DNA of 64,000 nucleotides. Origin: Aminobacter aminovorans. GTDB taxonomy: Bacteria; Pseudomonadota; Alphaproteobacteria; Rhizobiales; Rhizobiaceae. Made by a program: the position numbers and the translations under genes. Below the pieces are notes generated by a model. That model made no database searches, was not told the origin of the DNA, and saw nothing but the letters and a program-made list of their open reading frames with translations. Shown here piece after piece: positions 39,863-48,756 of the stretch (the first letter of the stretch is position 1; every line of letters starts with the position of its first letter). The DNA lies in NCBI RefSeq assembly GCF_900445235.1, contig NZ_UFSM01000001.1:4479501-4543500 (forward strand), read 5' to 3'.

Positions 39863-41776
39863 TCAGGCGCGGGCGGCCTGGGCCGACTTGCCGAGGGCTG
39901 CGAAGACGGCACGCACGATGCCGGCGGAATCGAGCCCGGCGTCGGCATGCATCTTGTCGGGGTTGGCGTGGTCGACGAAACTGTCCGGCATGGTCAGTGG
40001 CCGCACCTTGAGGCCGTTGTCGAGCAGGCCGTTGCGGGCAAGGAAGTCGAGCACCTGGCTGGTGAAACCACCGACCGAGCCTTCCTCGACCATCACAAGC
40101 ACTTCGTGCGAGCGTGCCAGGCGACGGATCAGGTCCTCGTCCAGCGGCTTGGCGAAACGGGCGTCGGCAACCGTCGTCGACAGGCCGGCGGCACCCAGTT
40201 CCTCGGCGGCGAGCAGGCAGTCCTTGAGGCGTGTACCGAAGGACAGCAGCGCCACCTTGGTGCCTTCGCGCAGGATCCGGCCCTTGCCGATCTCCAACAC
40301 CTGGCCACGCTCCGGCATGTCGACGCCAACGCCGTTGCCGCGGGGATAACGGAAGGAGATCGGACCGTCGTCATATTCGACGGCGGTGCGCACCATGTGG
40401 CGCAGTTCTGCCTCGTCGGCCGCAGCCATGACGACGAAACCGGGCAGCGAGGCGAGATAGGCGGTGTCAAAGGCGCCGCAATGGGTGGCGCCGTCGGCGC
40501 CGACGAAACCGGCGCGATCGATCGGAAAGCGCACCGGCAGGTTCTGGATGGCGACGTCGTGCACGACCTGGTCATAGGCGCGCTGCAGGAAGGTGGAGTA
40601 GATCGCAACGAACGGCTTGTAGCCTTCGGTCGCCAGGCCGGCGGCAAAGGTCACCGCATGCTGCTCGGCAATGCCGACGTCGAAGCTGCGCGACGGAAAC
40701 GCTTCGCCGAACAGATCGAGGCCAGTGCCCGACGGCATGGCGGCGGTGACGGCAACGATCTTGTCGTCGTCGCGCGCTTCCTGCATCAGGCTTTCCGCAA
40801 ACACCTTGGTGTAGGCAGGCGCGTTGGCAGGCGCCTTGGCCTGGGCGCCGGTGATGACGTCGAACTTGTTGACGCCGTGATACTTGTCGGCAGCGGCTTC
40901 GGCCGGGGCATAACCCTTGCCCTTCTGGGTCACGACATGGATCAGCACCGGGCCAGTGCCATTGTCGCGCACGTTCTTCAGCACCGGCACGAGATGCTCG
41001 AGATTGTGGCCGTCGATCGGGCCGATATGGAAGAAGCCCATCTCCTCGAACAGCGTGCCGCCGGTGACGAAACCGCGCGCATGCTCGACGGCCCGGGTGA
41101 TCGCCCGGTCGACACGGCGGCCGAGATAAGAGGTCAGCTTCTTGCCAAGCTCGCGCACGCCGGCATAGGTGCGGCCCGAGGCAAGGCGCGCCAGATAGGC
41201 ACTCATTGCCCCTGCCGGTGGAGCGATCGACATGTCATTGTCGTTGAGGATGACGATCAGGCGGGCATCGAGCGCACCGGCATTGTTCATCGCCTCATAG
41301 GCCATGCCGGCCGACATGGCGCCGTCGCCAATGACAGCGATGACGTTGTTGCGGCCGCCATCGAGGTCGCGCGCCACCGCCATGCCGAGGCCGGCGGAAA
41401 TCGAGGTCGAGGAGTGCGCGGCGCCAAACGGGTCGTACTCGCTTTCCGAGCGCTTGGTGAAGCCGGAGAGACCGCCCTCCTGGCGCAGCGTGCGCATGCG
41501 GTCGCGGCGGCCGGTCAGTATCTTGTGCGGATAGGCCTGGTGGCCGACATCCCAGATGATGCGGTCGTCGGGCGTGTCGAAGACATAGTGCAGCGCCACC
41601 GTCAGTTCTACGACGCCAAGGCCCGCGCCGAGATGGCCACCGGTCTGCGACACCACGTCGATGAGTTCGGCACGCAATTCGCTTGCCAGTTGCGGCAGCT
41701 GGGCCTCATCGAGCGTGCGCAGGTCGGAGGGCACGCGGACCTTGTCCAGCAGGGGCGTTTCAGGTTTCGCGTTCAT
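39863..41776 (-). CDS. dxs: 1-deoxy-D-xylulose-5-phosphate synthase
   Basis: The first enzyme of the MEP isoprenoid pathway, thiamine diphosphate dependent. The 637-residue protein has the ThDP motif [18 protein letters not shown] through [11 protein letters not shown], a catalytic-region His in [15 protein letters not shown], the transketolase central domain ([12 protein letters not shown]) and the C-terminal domain. The start is ATG at 41776, next to an in-frame TTG. It is the upstream gene of a dxs-tlyA-methyltransferase run. Confidence 0.98.
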   Translation of the reverse strand: MNAKPETPLLDKVRVPSDLRTLDEAQLPQLASELRAELIDVVSQTGGHLGAGLGVVELTVALHYVFDTPDDRIIWDVGHQAYPHKILTGRRDRMRTLRQEGGLSGFTKRSESEYDPFGAAHSSTSISAGLGMAVARDLDGGRNNVIAVIGDGAMSAGMAYEAMNNAGALDARLIVILNDNDMSIAPPAGAMSAYLARLASGRTYAGVRELGKKLTSYLGRRVDRAITRAVEHARGFVTGGTLFEEMGFFHIGPIDGHNLEHLVPVLKNVRDNGTGPVLIHVVTQKGKGYAPAEAAADKYHGVNKFDVITGAQAKAPANAPAYTKVFAESLMQEARDDDKIVAVTAAMPSGTGLDLFGEAFPSRSFDVGIAEQHAVTFAAGLATEGYKPFVAIYSTFLQRAYDQVVHDVAIQNLPVRFPIDRAGFVGADGATHCGAFDTAYLASLPGFVVMAAADEAELRHMVRTAVEYDDGPISFRYPRGNGVGVDMPERGQVLEIGKGRILREGTKVALLSFGTRLKDCLLAAEELGAAGLSTTVADARFAKPLDEDLIRRLARSHEVLVMVEEGSVGGFTSQVLDFLARNGLLDNGLKVRPLTMPDSFVDHANPDKMHADAGLDSAGIVRAVFAALGKSAQAARA

Positions 41777-41873
41777 CAATCCGCACTAACTCGGTTAACC
41801 ACCCGGCAGATACGACCGCATGCTTGGAAAGTAAATGCATGGCGGTGACGCGGGCCGGCCTGACTCTTGCTCG

Positions 41874-42794
41874 TCAGCCCTCGGGCAACGGGATGAACTC
41901 TTCCTCATCGCCCGGCACGATGTCGAAGCGGCCGGTCTTCCATTCGTTCTTGGCCTCTTCGATGCGCTCCCGCGACGACGAGACGAAATTCCACCAGATG
42001 TAGCGCTTGGAGCCGAGCGACGCGCCGCCGAACAGCATGAAATGCGCACCCGTCTCAGAGCTCACGACGATCTCGTCGCCGGGCTTGAACACCAGCAACC
42101 GTTCGATCGGGAAGCGATCGCCAAGTATGTCGATCTCGCCGCCGAGCGTATAGATGGCGCGCTCCTCGGCGTCGGCCGGGATCTTGATCCTGGCACCGGG
42201 CGCCAGCCTGATGTCGGCGTAGAGCGTGTCGGATGCCTGGCGCACCGGCGACTTCAGGCCTTTGAACGCGCCGATTACCAGCCGGCCGCTGACACCGTCC
42301 GCGTCGAAGGTCGGAAGCTGCACTGCCGCCGTGTTCTCGAACAGCGGCGCAACCTCTTCCTTGCCGTCCGGCAGCGCCAGCCAGGTTTGCAGCCCGGAAA
42401 CCGACATCGGCGCGCCGCGCAGCTCTTCCGGCGTGCGCTCGGAATGGACGATGCCGCGGCCTGCCGTCATCAGGTTCACGTCGCCGGGCGCAATGACCAT
42501 CTCGGTGCCGAGCGAATCCCGGTGCCGGATCTTGCCGTCGAACAGATAGGTGACGGTCGCAAGCCCGATATGGGGGTGTGGACGCACATCAAGCGCATGC
42601 CCTGCCCTCAGGATCGCCGGTCCCATGCGGTCGAAGAAGATGAACGGGCCAACCAGGCGGCGCTTTGCCGTCGGCAATGCACGGCGCACCTGGAAGCCAT
42701 CGATATCCTTGGCGTTGGGAATGACCATCAGTTCGAGCTGATCGCAGGAAAAGGCATCGCCTGGCGTCGGGTCTTCGGCGGGAAAGAAGCTCAT
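41874..42794 (-). CDS. Pirin family protein
   Basis: A 306-residue bicupin. The N-terminal pirin domain carries metal ligands in RPHPHIGLATVTYLF and GRGIVHSERTPEE. The C-terminal cupin has FKPGDEIVVSSETGAHFML with the GGASLGSKRYIWWNFVSSS segment typical of this branch. Some pirins have quercetin dioxygenase activity, while others act as cofactors of transcription or metabolism. It is a single gene, with a DUF2277 gene upstream on the same strand. Confidence 0.93.
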   Translation of the reverse strand: MSFFPAEDPTPGDAFSCDQLELMVIPNAKDIDGFQVRRALPTAKRRLVGPFIFFDRMGPAILRAGHALDVRPHPHIGLATVTYLFDGKIRHRDSLGTEMVIAPGDVNLMTAGRGIVHSERTPEELRGAPMSVSGLQTWLALPDGKEEVAPLFENTAAVQLPTFDADGVSGRLVIGAFKGLKSPVRQASDTLYADIRLAPGARIKIPADAEERAIYTLGGEIDILGDRFPIERLLVFKPGDEIVVSSETGAHFMLFGGASLGSKRYIWWNFVSSSRERIEEAKNEWKTGRFDIVPGDEEEFIPLPEG

Positions 42795-42856
42795 TATCGC
42801 ATCCTGGGTCGCATCCTGGAGTGTTTTTGCTGCACGGCGGTCACCAGAGCTGGCGC

Positions 42857-43123
42857 TCAGGCAAATCTCAGTGCCGAACGCGCCTTTGCCTTGGCCGCCT
42901 CTTCTTCGCGATTGCGCGGGTGCTGATGCGTTTCCATCGCATGCAGCATCTCGTGCGCTGCCTCGGCGATCGTGTCGACGGCGCGGTTGAAGGCCTCTTC
43001 GTTCTTCTTCGAAGGCCTGTTCGCACCGCTCAGCTTGCGCACGAACTGCAAGGCTGCGTCGCGGATCTCGTCATGCGTCGCCGGCGGGTCGAAATTGAAC
43101 AAGGTCTTGATGTTGCGGCACAT
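42857..43123 (-). CDS. DUF2277 domain-containing protein
   Basis: An 88-residue protein with the family N-terminus MCRNIKTLFNFDPPATHDEI and the ALQFVRKLSGANRPSKKNEE segment. It is small, soluble and mostly helical, and its function is unknown. The start at MCRNIKTL follows the family. A 63-base upstream extension is not supported. Confidence 0.9.
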   Translation of the reverse strand: MCRNIKTLFNFDPPATHDEIRDAALQFVRKLSGANRPSKKNEEAFNRAVDTIAEAAHEMLHAMETHQHPRNREEEAAKAKARSALRFA

Positions 43124-43213
43124 CGCCTGCTCCCGGGGGTTTTCACCAACGGTATGGGTTTTCCATAACTGGGCGCAACATGCCATGAGGTCAAGCCGTT
43201 TGGTCGGCGACGA

Positions 43214-43585
43214 TCATCCCAGGACCAGGGCCGCGGCGCCGACGAGCAAGGCTCCATAGGTGCCGACCATGCCGGGAGCGCTCAATGGCGTCCGCGCTGT
43301 CACTATGCCCGCGACATGAAGGCCACGGCCGACGATCAGCAATCCGGCGATCGTCCACAGCATCGCCGCCGGCGCCTGACGGTATTCGGCAAGGGCGAGC
43401 AGGATCAGGGCGAGCGGCACATATTCGATGAAATTGCCCTGGGCGCGGATGCGCCGCATCAGAACGACATCCTCGCTGTGGCCGAGCTTCAGGCCGACCT
43501 TCTTGCGGCGCAGGCTGACACGGATGCTCAGGACAACCAGGGCCACGGCCGCGAGTGCTGAAGTCATCGATGCTATCGGCAACAT
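43214..43585 (-). CDS. MAPEG family membrane protein
   Basis: A 123-residue, four-helix membrane protein. The MAPEG signature is MRRIRAQGNFIEYVPLALIL with SLRRKKVGLKLGHSED before it, resembling microsomal glutathione transferase relatives such as YecN. It may conjugate glutathione to hydrophobic electrophiles, which is not proven for bacterial members. It is divergent from an HxlR regulator with a palindrome between. An alternative start is MTSALAAV at 43567. Confidence 0.88.
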   Translation of the reverse strand: MLPIASMTSALAAVALVVLSIRVSLRRKKVGLKLGHSEDVVLMRRIRAQGNFIEYVPLALILLALAEYRQAPAAMLWTIAGLLIVGRGLHVAGIVTARTPLSAPGMVGTYGALLVGAAALVLG

Positions 43586-43630
43586 GACGAGTCCTCCCCC
43601 GACGAGCCTTGGTACAGCTAATCACTTCTC

Positions 43631-43647
43631 ACTTGCTTTTTGCAAGT
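43631..43647. promoter_or_regulatory. Palindrome in MAPEG/HxlR intergenic region
   Basis: A perfect 6-bp inverted repeat ACTTGC-ttttt-GCAAGT lies 20 bases before the HxlR start in the 82-bp divergent region. An upstream CACTTCTCACTTG stretch holds a second half-site. It is a likely operator for the HxlR protein, by position. Confidence 0.55.
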
Positions 43648-43667
43648 TAAAAATCCAGGGTGCTGCC

Positions 43668-44060
43668 ATGACCCAGTTTCGCTCCGGCTGCCCCATCGCG
43701 TCAGCGCTCGACATCATCGGCGACAAGTGGTCGCTGGTGATCGTCAGGGCGATGGTCATGGGGGCGACCAGCTATTCGGACCTGTTGTCCACGCCGGAGA
43801 AAATCTCGACAAACATCCTGGCCGAAAGACTGCGCCGGCTGGAGGATGCCGGCTTGATCAGGCAATCATTGCCGCGCCAGGGCTCGATCCGCGGCGCCTA
43901 TGCGCTGACCGCCAGGGGTGCAGCACTCATTCCTGTGGTGCAGGAACTCGCCCGCTGGGGCGAAAGCCAGCTGCCGGACCGCTGGACACCGCCGGATCGC
44001 TTCTACGCCGCCCGGCCCGGCGATTTCGACGTTCGCGACGGCGGTGCCGTCGCGAACTGA
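43668..44060 (+). CDS. HxlR family transcriptional regulator
   Basis: A 130-residue winged-helix regulator with the HxlR start CPIASALDIIGDKWSLVIVR and the DNA-recognition region EKISTNILAERLRRLEDAGL plus wing RGAYALTARG. A conserved Cys (residue 8) could be a thiol or electrophile sensor as in HypR/YodB relatives. This would fit a divergent MAPEG target, but that is inference. Confidence 0.93.
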   Translation: MTQFRSGCPIASALDIIGDKWSLVIVRAMVMGATSYSDLLSTPEKISTNILAERLRRLEDAGLIRQSLPRQGSIRGAYALTARGAALIPVVQELARWGESQLPDRWTPPDRFYAARPGDFDVRDGGAVAN

Positions 44061-44072
44061 ACTGGACGTCCG

Positions 44073-44324
44073 TTACTCGCCGTCGAGCGGCTCCGTGCCC
44101 ACCGGCTTGCCGTCGCGCGACAGGCGGATCTTTTCGACTTTGTCCTCGGCGGCCTTCAGCAAGCGGTCACAATGCGCCTTCAGCGCTTCACCGCGCTCAT
44201 AGATCTTGATCGACTGGTCGAGCGGCACGTCGCCACGCTCGAGATCGTCGACAATCTTCTCCAGTGCCGCGAGTGCCTGCTCGAAGCTCAGCGCCTTGAT
44301 TTCGTCGTTAGGCTCGGCGGCCAT
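44073..44324 (-). CDS. xseB: Exodeoxyribonuclease VII small subunit
   Basis: An 83-residue, two-helix subunit of exonuclease [40 protein letters not shown] spans the conserved helical hairpin, followed by a short charged tail. It partners XseA, which is not in this window. Three bases separate it from the upstream deacetylase-like gene, so they are co-transcribed. Confidence 0.96.
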   Translation of the reverse strand: MAAEPNDEIKALSFEQALAALEKIVDDLERGDVPLDQSIKIYERGEALKAHCDRLLKAAEDKVEKIRLSRDGKPVGTEPLDGE

Positions 44325-44327
44325 TGA

Positions 44328-45254
44328 TCATCCTTTCATGAGGCGAGAAACGTGGGCGGCCACTGAGAAGGCCAGCCCGTGCAGGTCGTAGCCGCCCTCG
44401 AGCAGACTGACCAGACGATTTGACGAATGGCGCGCCGCACTGTCCATCAATTGCCCGGTCGCCCAGTCGAAATCGGCTTCGGTGAGGTTGATTTCGGCCA
44501 GCGGGTCGCGATGGTGCGCGTCGAAACCGGCCGAGATGATGATCAGGTCGGGTGCGAATCTGTCGAGAGCCGGCAAAATGCGCGAGCGGAACGCCTCGCG
44601 GAAATGGTCGCTGCCGGTATCAGGCGCAAGCGGCGCATTGACGATGTTGCCAACGCCCGTCTCGCTTTTCGCACCCGTGCCGGGAAACAGCGGCATCTGG
44701 TGCGTCGAGCAGTAGAGCACGCTCGGATCGTCCCAGAAGATATCCTGGGTGCCATTGCCGTGATGCACGTCCCAATCGATGATCGCCACGCGCTCGGCGC
44801 CATGATCGCGCTGGGCGTGGCGTGCTGCGATCGCCGCGTTGTTGAACAGGCAAAAGCCCATCGCTGTCGTTTTTTCGGCATGGTGCCCAGGCGGCCGCGA
44901 GGCGACGAAGACGTTGGCGGCCCTGCCCGCAAATACGTCGTCGACAGCGGCATTGGCCGCGCCGATGGCGGTCAGTGCCGCCTGCCAGCTTTTCGGGCTG
45001 AGCGTGGTGTCGCCATCGATCCTGGCTAATCCATCCTCCGGCACCTGCCGGCGAACGCTTTCGACAAAACCCTCGGGGTGGGCGTAGAGAATCGTGCGCT
45101 CGTCGCCCATCGGCGCTTCCACGCGATCGAGCATTTCGAAAGCCTCGTCGTCGAGCGCGCGCTCGATGGCGCGCAGCCTGTCGGGCCGCTCGGGATGTCC
45201 CGGCGTCGTCAGGTGTTCGAGGTAGATCGGATGCGTATAGAGCCGCGTGGTCAT
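44328..45254 (-). CDS. Histone deacetylase family protein (class II HDAC-like amidohydrolase)
   Basis: A 308-residue zinc amidohydrolase of the AcuC/HDAC superfamily. It has PPGHHAEKTTAMGFCLFNNA (active-site His pair region), metal ligands in IIDWDVHHGNGTQDIFW and SAGFDAHHRDP, and the C-terminal LLEGGYDL. In bacteria such enzymes act on acetylated polyamines, small molecules or acetyl-lysine, and the substrate here is unknown. It is in an operon with xseB, a pairing I recall in rhizobia. Confidence 0.94.
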   Translation of the reverse strand: MTTRLYTHPIYLEHLTTPGHPERPDRLRAIERALDDEAFEMLDRVEAPMGDERTILYAHPEGFVESVRRQVPEDGLARIDGDTTLSPKSWQAALTAIGAANAAVDDVFAGRAANVFVASRPPGHHAEKTTAMGFCLFNNAAIAARHAQRDHGAERVAIIDWDVHHGNGTQDIFWDDPSVLYCSTHQMPLFPGTGAKSETGVGNIVNAPLAPDTGSDHFREAFRSRILPALDRFAPDLIIISAGFDAHHRDPLAEINLTEADFDWATGQLMDSAARHSSNRLVSLLEGGYDLHGLAFSVAAHVSRLMKG

Positions 45255-45406
45255 CGCCGCACCTTATCAGCAATGACCGGCCAGACCACGCATAGCTGTC
45301 AAAGCCCTGGGGAAAACGGCAGCCGCTGACGAACCAGACCCACGGCCGGGTCGGCAGAAGGAACCGAGGATCGCGGCACCGGTATGTCCAGTTGCGGCGG
45401 AAAAGA

Positions 45407-46018
45407 TCAGTTGGCGGACTTGCCGGCCACAAGCAGGCCTTCCATCAGCGCGCGAAACGCCTTCACCGCCTTTATCGACGTCGCGCCGGGGTCGTCGGAA
45501 TTTGCGATCCACTGCGCGGCATACAATGAGGCGCCGCTGATCAGTCGCGCCATCGCTTCCGGATCAATGTCGCGGACAAGTCCCTCCGCCTTCAGCGCGA
45601 CGAGGTTCGCGGTGATCGCCGAAATACAGGCATTGGCGTTGGGCCATTGCGCCGGATCGCCAAGAACCGCCGGACCATCGCGCAGGACGATGCGCTGGAT
45701 TTCCGGCTCGAGCGCCATTTCAATGTAAGCGACGTTCTCGTCGAGAAAACCTTGCCAACGCGTCTCGGCCCTGGACGAGATTTCATTGAGGCGCGACAAC
45801 ATCTCCTGGTCGATCTGGGCGAGCACGGCCTCGAACAGCCCCTTCTTGTCGCCGAAGTGGTGGTAAAGCGCACCCCGCGTCAGCCCGGCCTCGGCAGTAA
45901 AATCATCCATCGACGCATTCGCATAACCCGTCGTCGCAAATGCCCGGCGCGCGGCTGCGATCAGCTTGGCGCGCGTTTCGGCAATCATCTCGCTTCGGGG
46001 TTTGTGTGCCGTCTTCAT
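45407..46018 (-). CDS. TetR family transcriptional regulator
   Basis: A 203-residue repressor. The helix-turn-helix domain is at about 12-60 (AARRAFATTGYANASMDDFT, then AEAGLTRGALYHHFGDKKGL), with a TetR C-terminal ligand domain of the AcrR-like C-term class. The start MKTAHKPRSE was chosen because the longer frame runs through the operators. It is divergent from an MFS transporter, with three operator copies in the 155-bp gap. Confidence 0.93.
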   Translation of the reverse strand: MKTAHKPRSEMIAETRAKLIAAARRAFATTGYANASMDDFTAEAGLTRGALYHHFGDKKGLFEAVLAQIDQEMLSRLNEISSRAETRWQGFLDENVAYIEMALEPEIQRIVLRDGPAVLGDPAQWPNANACISAITANLVALKAEGLVRDIDPEAMARLISGASLYAAQWIANSDDPGATSIKAVKAFRALMEGLLVAGKSAN

Positions 46019-46046
46019 CGCCTTTTCCTTGCCGCGCCACCATTCA

Positions 46047-46061
46047 CATACGTCGCGTATA
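46047..46061. promoter_or_regulatory. TetR operator copy 1
   Basis: CATACG-TCG-CGTATA, one mismatch from the perfect arms of copies 2 and 3. It lies 29 bases upstream of the TetR start and overlaps an ATATAC that could be the -10 of the tetR promoter, which suggests autorepression. Confidence 0.7.
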
Positions 46062-46092
46062 TTTTTCTCGACATGGCGTCCATGGTAATTGA

Positions 46093-46107
46093 CATACGCT
46101 GCGTATG
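46093..46107. promoter_or_regulatory. TetR operator copy 2
   Basis: Perfect 6-bp arms CATACG-CTG-CGTATG. The left arm overlaps a TTGACA (46089-46094) that matches a -35 box for the transporter direction. Confidence 0.75.
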
Positions 46108-46122
46108 CAATTACCTCATTGA

Positions 46123-46137
46123 CATACGCCACGTATG
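46123..46137. promoter_or_regulatory. TetR operator copy 3
   Basis: Perfect arms CATACG-CCA-CGTATG, exactly 30 bp after copy 2 (about three helical turns). It is again preceded by TTGACA (46119-46124), so a 15-bp context, attGACATACG, is duplicated. Confidence 0.75.
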
Positions 46138-46173
46138 TAAGTGGCGCACCCTCGAAATTCCAGGAGTGCTCCG

Positions 46174-47394
46174 ATGCACAATCCTTATGCTGATATATTC
46201 AGAGTTCCCGGGAACAAAGGCTTCGCAGCGGCGGCATTCATTGCCCGCCTGCCGATCGCCATGGCGCCCATCGGCATCGTCGCGATGCTGTCGCAGACGC
46301 GCGGCGAATATTGGCTGGCCGGTGCCGTGTCGGCTACCTTCGCGCTTACCAACGCCTTTGCCGCCCCGCAGATCTCGCGCCGGATCGACAGGCTCGGCCA
46401 GACATCAGTGGCTCTCCCCACCACCATCATCTCCGTCCTCGCCTTTGCCGTCATGCTTATTGCTACCCGCTATGACTGGCCGGCCTGGACCCTGTTCATT
46501 TCGGCCTTCATCGCCGCCGCCATGCCCAGCATGCCGGCCATGGTCCGGGCCCGCTGGACCGAGATCTTCCGCGACCGTCCCGAACTCAATACCGCCTTCG
46601 CCTTTGAATCCGTCGCCGACGAAATGGTCTACATCGCCGGTGCCTCGCTTTCGGTCGGCCTGAGCGTCGCCTTGTTCCCGGAAGCGGGGATGCTGGTCAG
46701 CACGCTGTTCTTGGCCGTCGGCATGGCAGCTTTCCTGCTGCAGCGTTCGAGCGAGCCCAAGGTCAGGGCGCCTGAACTTGCAAGTGTCGGTTCGGCGATC
46801 GCACTGCGCCCGGTTCAGATCATCACCCTGGCGCTCATCTTCGTCGGTGCAATCTTCGCCACTGCCGAGGTCAGCGCCGTGGCGATCACCAAGGAACTCG
46901 GCCAGCCCACCGCGGCAAGCCTTGTCATCGGCGTCTATGCCGCCGGTTCGCTCATTGTTGGCCTGATCGTCGGCGCGCTGAACCTCAAGGCACCGAAGCA
47001 GCGCCTGCTTGCCATGTCGATCGCCATCGTCGCGCTGACCACGCTGCCCCTGTTGGTCGCCGACACCGTGCCGCTGCTGGCGCTTGCCATCTTCGTCAGC
47101 GGCGTTGCGATCTCGCCCACCTTCATCATGGCCTTCAGCCTGATCGAGCGGCGGGTGCCGGAAGCCATGCTGACCGAAGGCATCACCTGGGTGATGACCG
47201 GCATCGGCATCGGCATGGCGCTGGGGGCCTTCGTGGCGGGCTGGGTGGTCGACACTTTCGGCGCGCAGAACGGCTTCTGGGTGTCGGTGGCCGCGGGCAC
47301 GATCTCCCTACTCGTCGTCCTTCTCGGTCAGAAAGCACTCGCCGGCGAGCACGAAGTCGAGTTGCCGCAAGCGAGACCACAAGCGGCGGAATGA
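46174..47394 (+). CDS. MFS transporter, first of two tandem paralogues
   Basis: A 406-residue, twelve-helix major facilitator protein. The loop 2-3 motif region reads APQISRRIDRLGQ, and a conserved acidic/Arg stretch MVRARWTEIFRDRPELNTAF precedes AFESVADEMVYIAG in the middle. Substrate is unknown, and drug or metabolite efflux is likely given the TetR neighbour. The start MHNPYADIF follows CAGGAG. A GTG 11 codons upstream is less likely. Confidence 0.9.
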   Translation: MHNPYADIFRVPGNKGFAAAAFIARLPIAMAPIGIVAMLSQTRGEYWLAGAVSATFALTNAFAAPQISRRIDRLGQTSVALPTTIISVLAFAVMLIATRYDWPAWTLFISAFIAAAMPSMPAMVRARWTEIFRDRPELNTAFAFESVADEMVYIAGASLSVGLSVALFPEAGMLVSTLFLAVGMAAFLLQRSSEPKVRAPELASVGSAIALRPVQIITLALIFVGAIFATAEVSAVAITKELGQPTAASLVIGVYAAGSLIVGLIVGALNLKAPKQRLLAMSIAIVALTTLPLLVADTVPLLALAIFVSGVAISPTFIMAFSLIERRVPEAMLTEGITWVMTGIGIGMALGAFVAGWVVDTFGAQNGFWVSVAAGTISLLVVLLGQKALAGEHEVELPQARPQAAE

Positions 47395-47435
47395 GGCAGC
47401 ACATCCCCCGTCAAAGCCTCTCCCATCTGTGCCAA

Positions 47436-47459
47436 CGAGCCGCCTCTTCAGGCGGCTCG
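47436..47459 (+). terminator. 9-bp-arm hairpin between the two MFS genes
   Basis: Perfect arms CGAGCCGCC-tcttca-GGCGGCTCG lie 42 bp after the first MFS stop and 44 bp before the second start. The stem is very stable, but no T run follows, so partial termination or processing between the two paralogues is likely. Confidence 0.55.
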
Positions 47460-47502
47460 ACTGTATATGAAATTTCAGATATCTGCCCTCCCGGTGACCC
47501 AA

Positions 47503-48711
47503 ATGCGTAATCCCTACAAAGAAATCTTCAAGGCGCCCGGCGCCAAGGCGTTCTCCGCCACAGGCTTCATCGCACGGCTGCCGCTGTCGATGATCACGCT
47601 CGGCATTGTCACGATGCTCTCGGAAACCCACGGCGAGTATTGGCTTGCCGGCGCGGTAGCCGCGACATTTGCGTTTTCCAACGCGTTGATCGCGCCTCAG
47701 GTGTCGCGCCTCGTCGATCGCTACGGCCAGCGCCGCATCCTGATCCCCGGCACCATCGTCGCCGTCGTGGCGCTCTCCAGCCTGATGCTTGCGACCCACT
47801 ATCGCGCGCCAAGCTGGACGCTGTTCCTGTTTGCCGTGCTTGCCGGCACCATGCCGAGCATGAGCGCCTTCGTGCGCGCACGCTGGACACATATCTACCG
47901 TGGCTCGCCGAAGCTGCACACGGCCTTTGCCTTCGAATCCGTCGTCGACGAGGTCATCTTCATGACCGGTCCGATCGTCGCCATCGGTCTCAGCGTCGGG
48001 TTCTTTCCGGAAGCGGGTCCACTTGTCGCCACGACGCTTCTTGCGGTCGGCAATTTCCTCTTTGCGGCCCAGAAGTCGACGGAGCCGCCGGTCCACGCCC
48101 AGGACAAGTCGGGCGGCAAGTCGGTCATCTGGCTCGGCTCGATGCAGATACTGGTGCTGACGCTGATCGCCATCGGCGCCATCTTCGGCACCGCCGAAGT
48201 GACCGCGGTCGCCTTTGCCGAAGCCCAGGGCGACAAGGCCTCCGCCGGTTTTGCGCTGTCGGCCTATGCCGCCGGTTCGCTTGTCGCCGGCCTCGCCTTC
48301 GGCGCGCTGAAGCTCAAGCTTGCCTTGCCGCGCCAGCTGCTGCTGGCAATTGCGCTGGCAGCCCTCACCACCTTGCCGCTGATGATGGTCGGCAGCATGC
48401 AGACACTAGCCGTGGTGCTGTTCGTCGCCGGCGTCGCCGTGTCGCCGACCATCATCATCTCGATGGCGCTGGTGGAAAAGATCGTTCCGTCGTCCAAGCT
48501 CACCGAAGGCATGACCTGGGCGATAACAGGAATCGGCATCGGCATGGCGGCAGGATCCTCGGCATCGGGCTGGTTCATCGACAATCTCGGTCCGGCCAGC
48601 GGCTTTTTCGTTTCGATGCTCGCCGGCTTCATCGCCCTTGTCGTCGCCCTTGTCGGGCAAGGCAGCTTTCGGCGCTCGACATCGAGCCTCGTACCAGTCC
48701 CGGCCGAGTAG
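47503..48711 (+). CDS. MFS transporter, second tandem paralogue
   Basis: A 402-residue, twelve-helix transporter strongly similar to its neighbour. Both share NPYxxIF, GEYWLAGAV, MPSMxAxVRARWT, TAFAFESV and FPEAG motifs in the same order, so it is a tandem duplication. The start is set at MRNPYKEIF by alignment with the neighbour; an ATG 12 codons upstream (47467) is possible. It may share the TetR-controlled promoter or have its own after the hairpin. Confidence 0.88.
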   Translation: MRNPYKEIFKAPGAKAFSATGFIARLPLSMITLGIVTMLSETHGEYWLAGAVAATFAFSNALIAPQVSRLVDRYGQRRILIPGTIVAVVALSSLMLATHYRAPSWTLFLFAVLAGTMPSMSAFVRARWTHIYRGSPKLHTAFAFESVVDEVIFMTGPIVAIGLSVGFFPEAGPLVATTLLAVGNFLFAAQKSTEPPVHAQDKSGGKSVIWLGSMQILVLTLIAIGAIFGTAEVTAVAFAEAQGDKASAGFALSAYAAGSLVAGLAFGALKLKLALPRQLLLAIALAALTTLPLMMVGSMQTLAVVLFVAGVAVSPTIIISMALVEKIVPSSKLTEGMTWAITGIGIGMAAGSSASGWFIDNLGPASGFFVSMLAGFIALVVALVGQGSFRRSTSSLVPVPAE

Positions 48712-48720
48712 ACGGTTTAC

Positions 48721-48751
48721 GGCACGGCGCGCACCAGCGGGCCGTGCCTTT
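48721..48751 (+). terminator. Terminator-like hairpin after the second MFS gene
   Basis: 8-bp arms GGCACGGC/GCCGTGCC with a 12-base loop, followed by TTT, ten bases after the MFS stop. It lies between convergent genes and could serve the plus strand. The 3' part is within 6 bp of the end of the minus-strand membrane protein gene. Confidence 0.55.
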
Positions 48752-48756
48752 CGCGT

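Noticed and set aside
45255..45406. Small open frame between the HDAC-like and TetR genes
   Set aside because: The only start codons give frames under 20 codons with no ribosome binding site.
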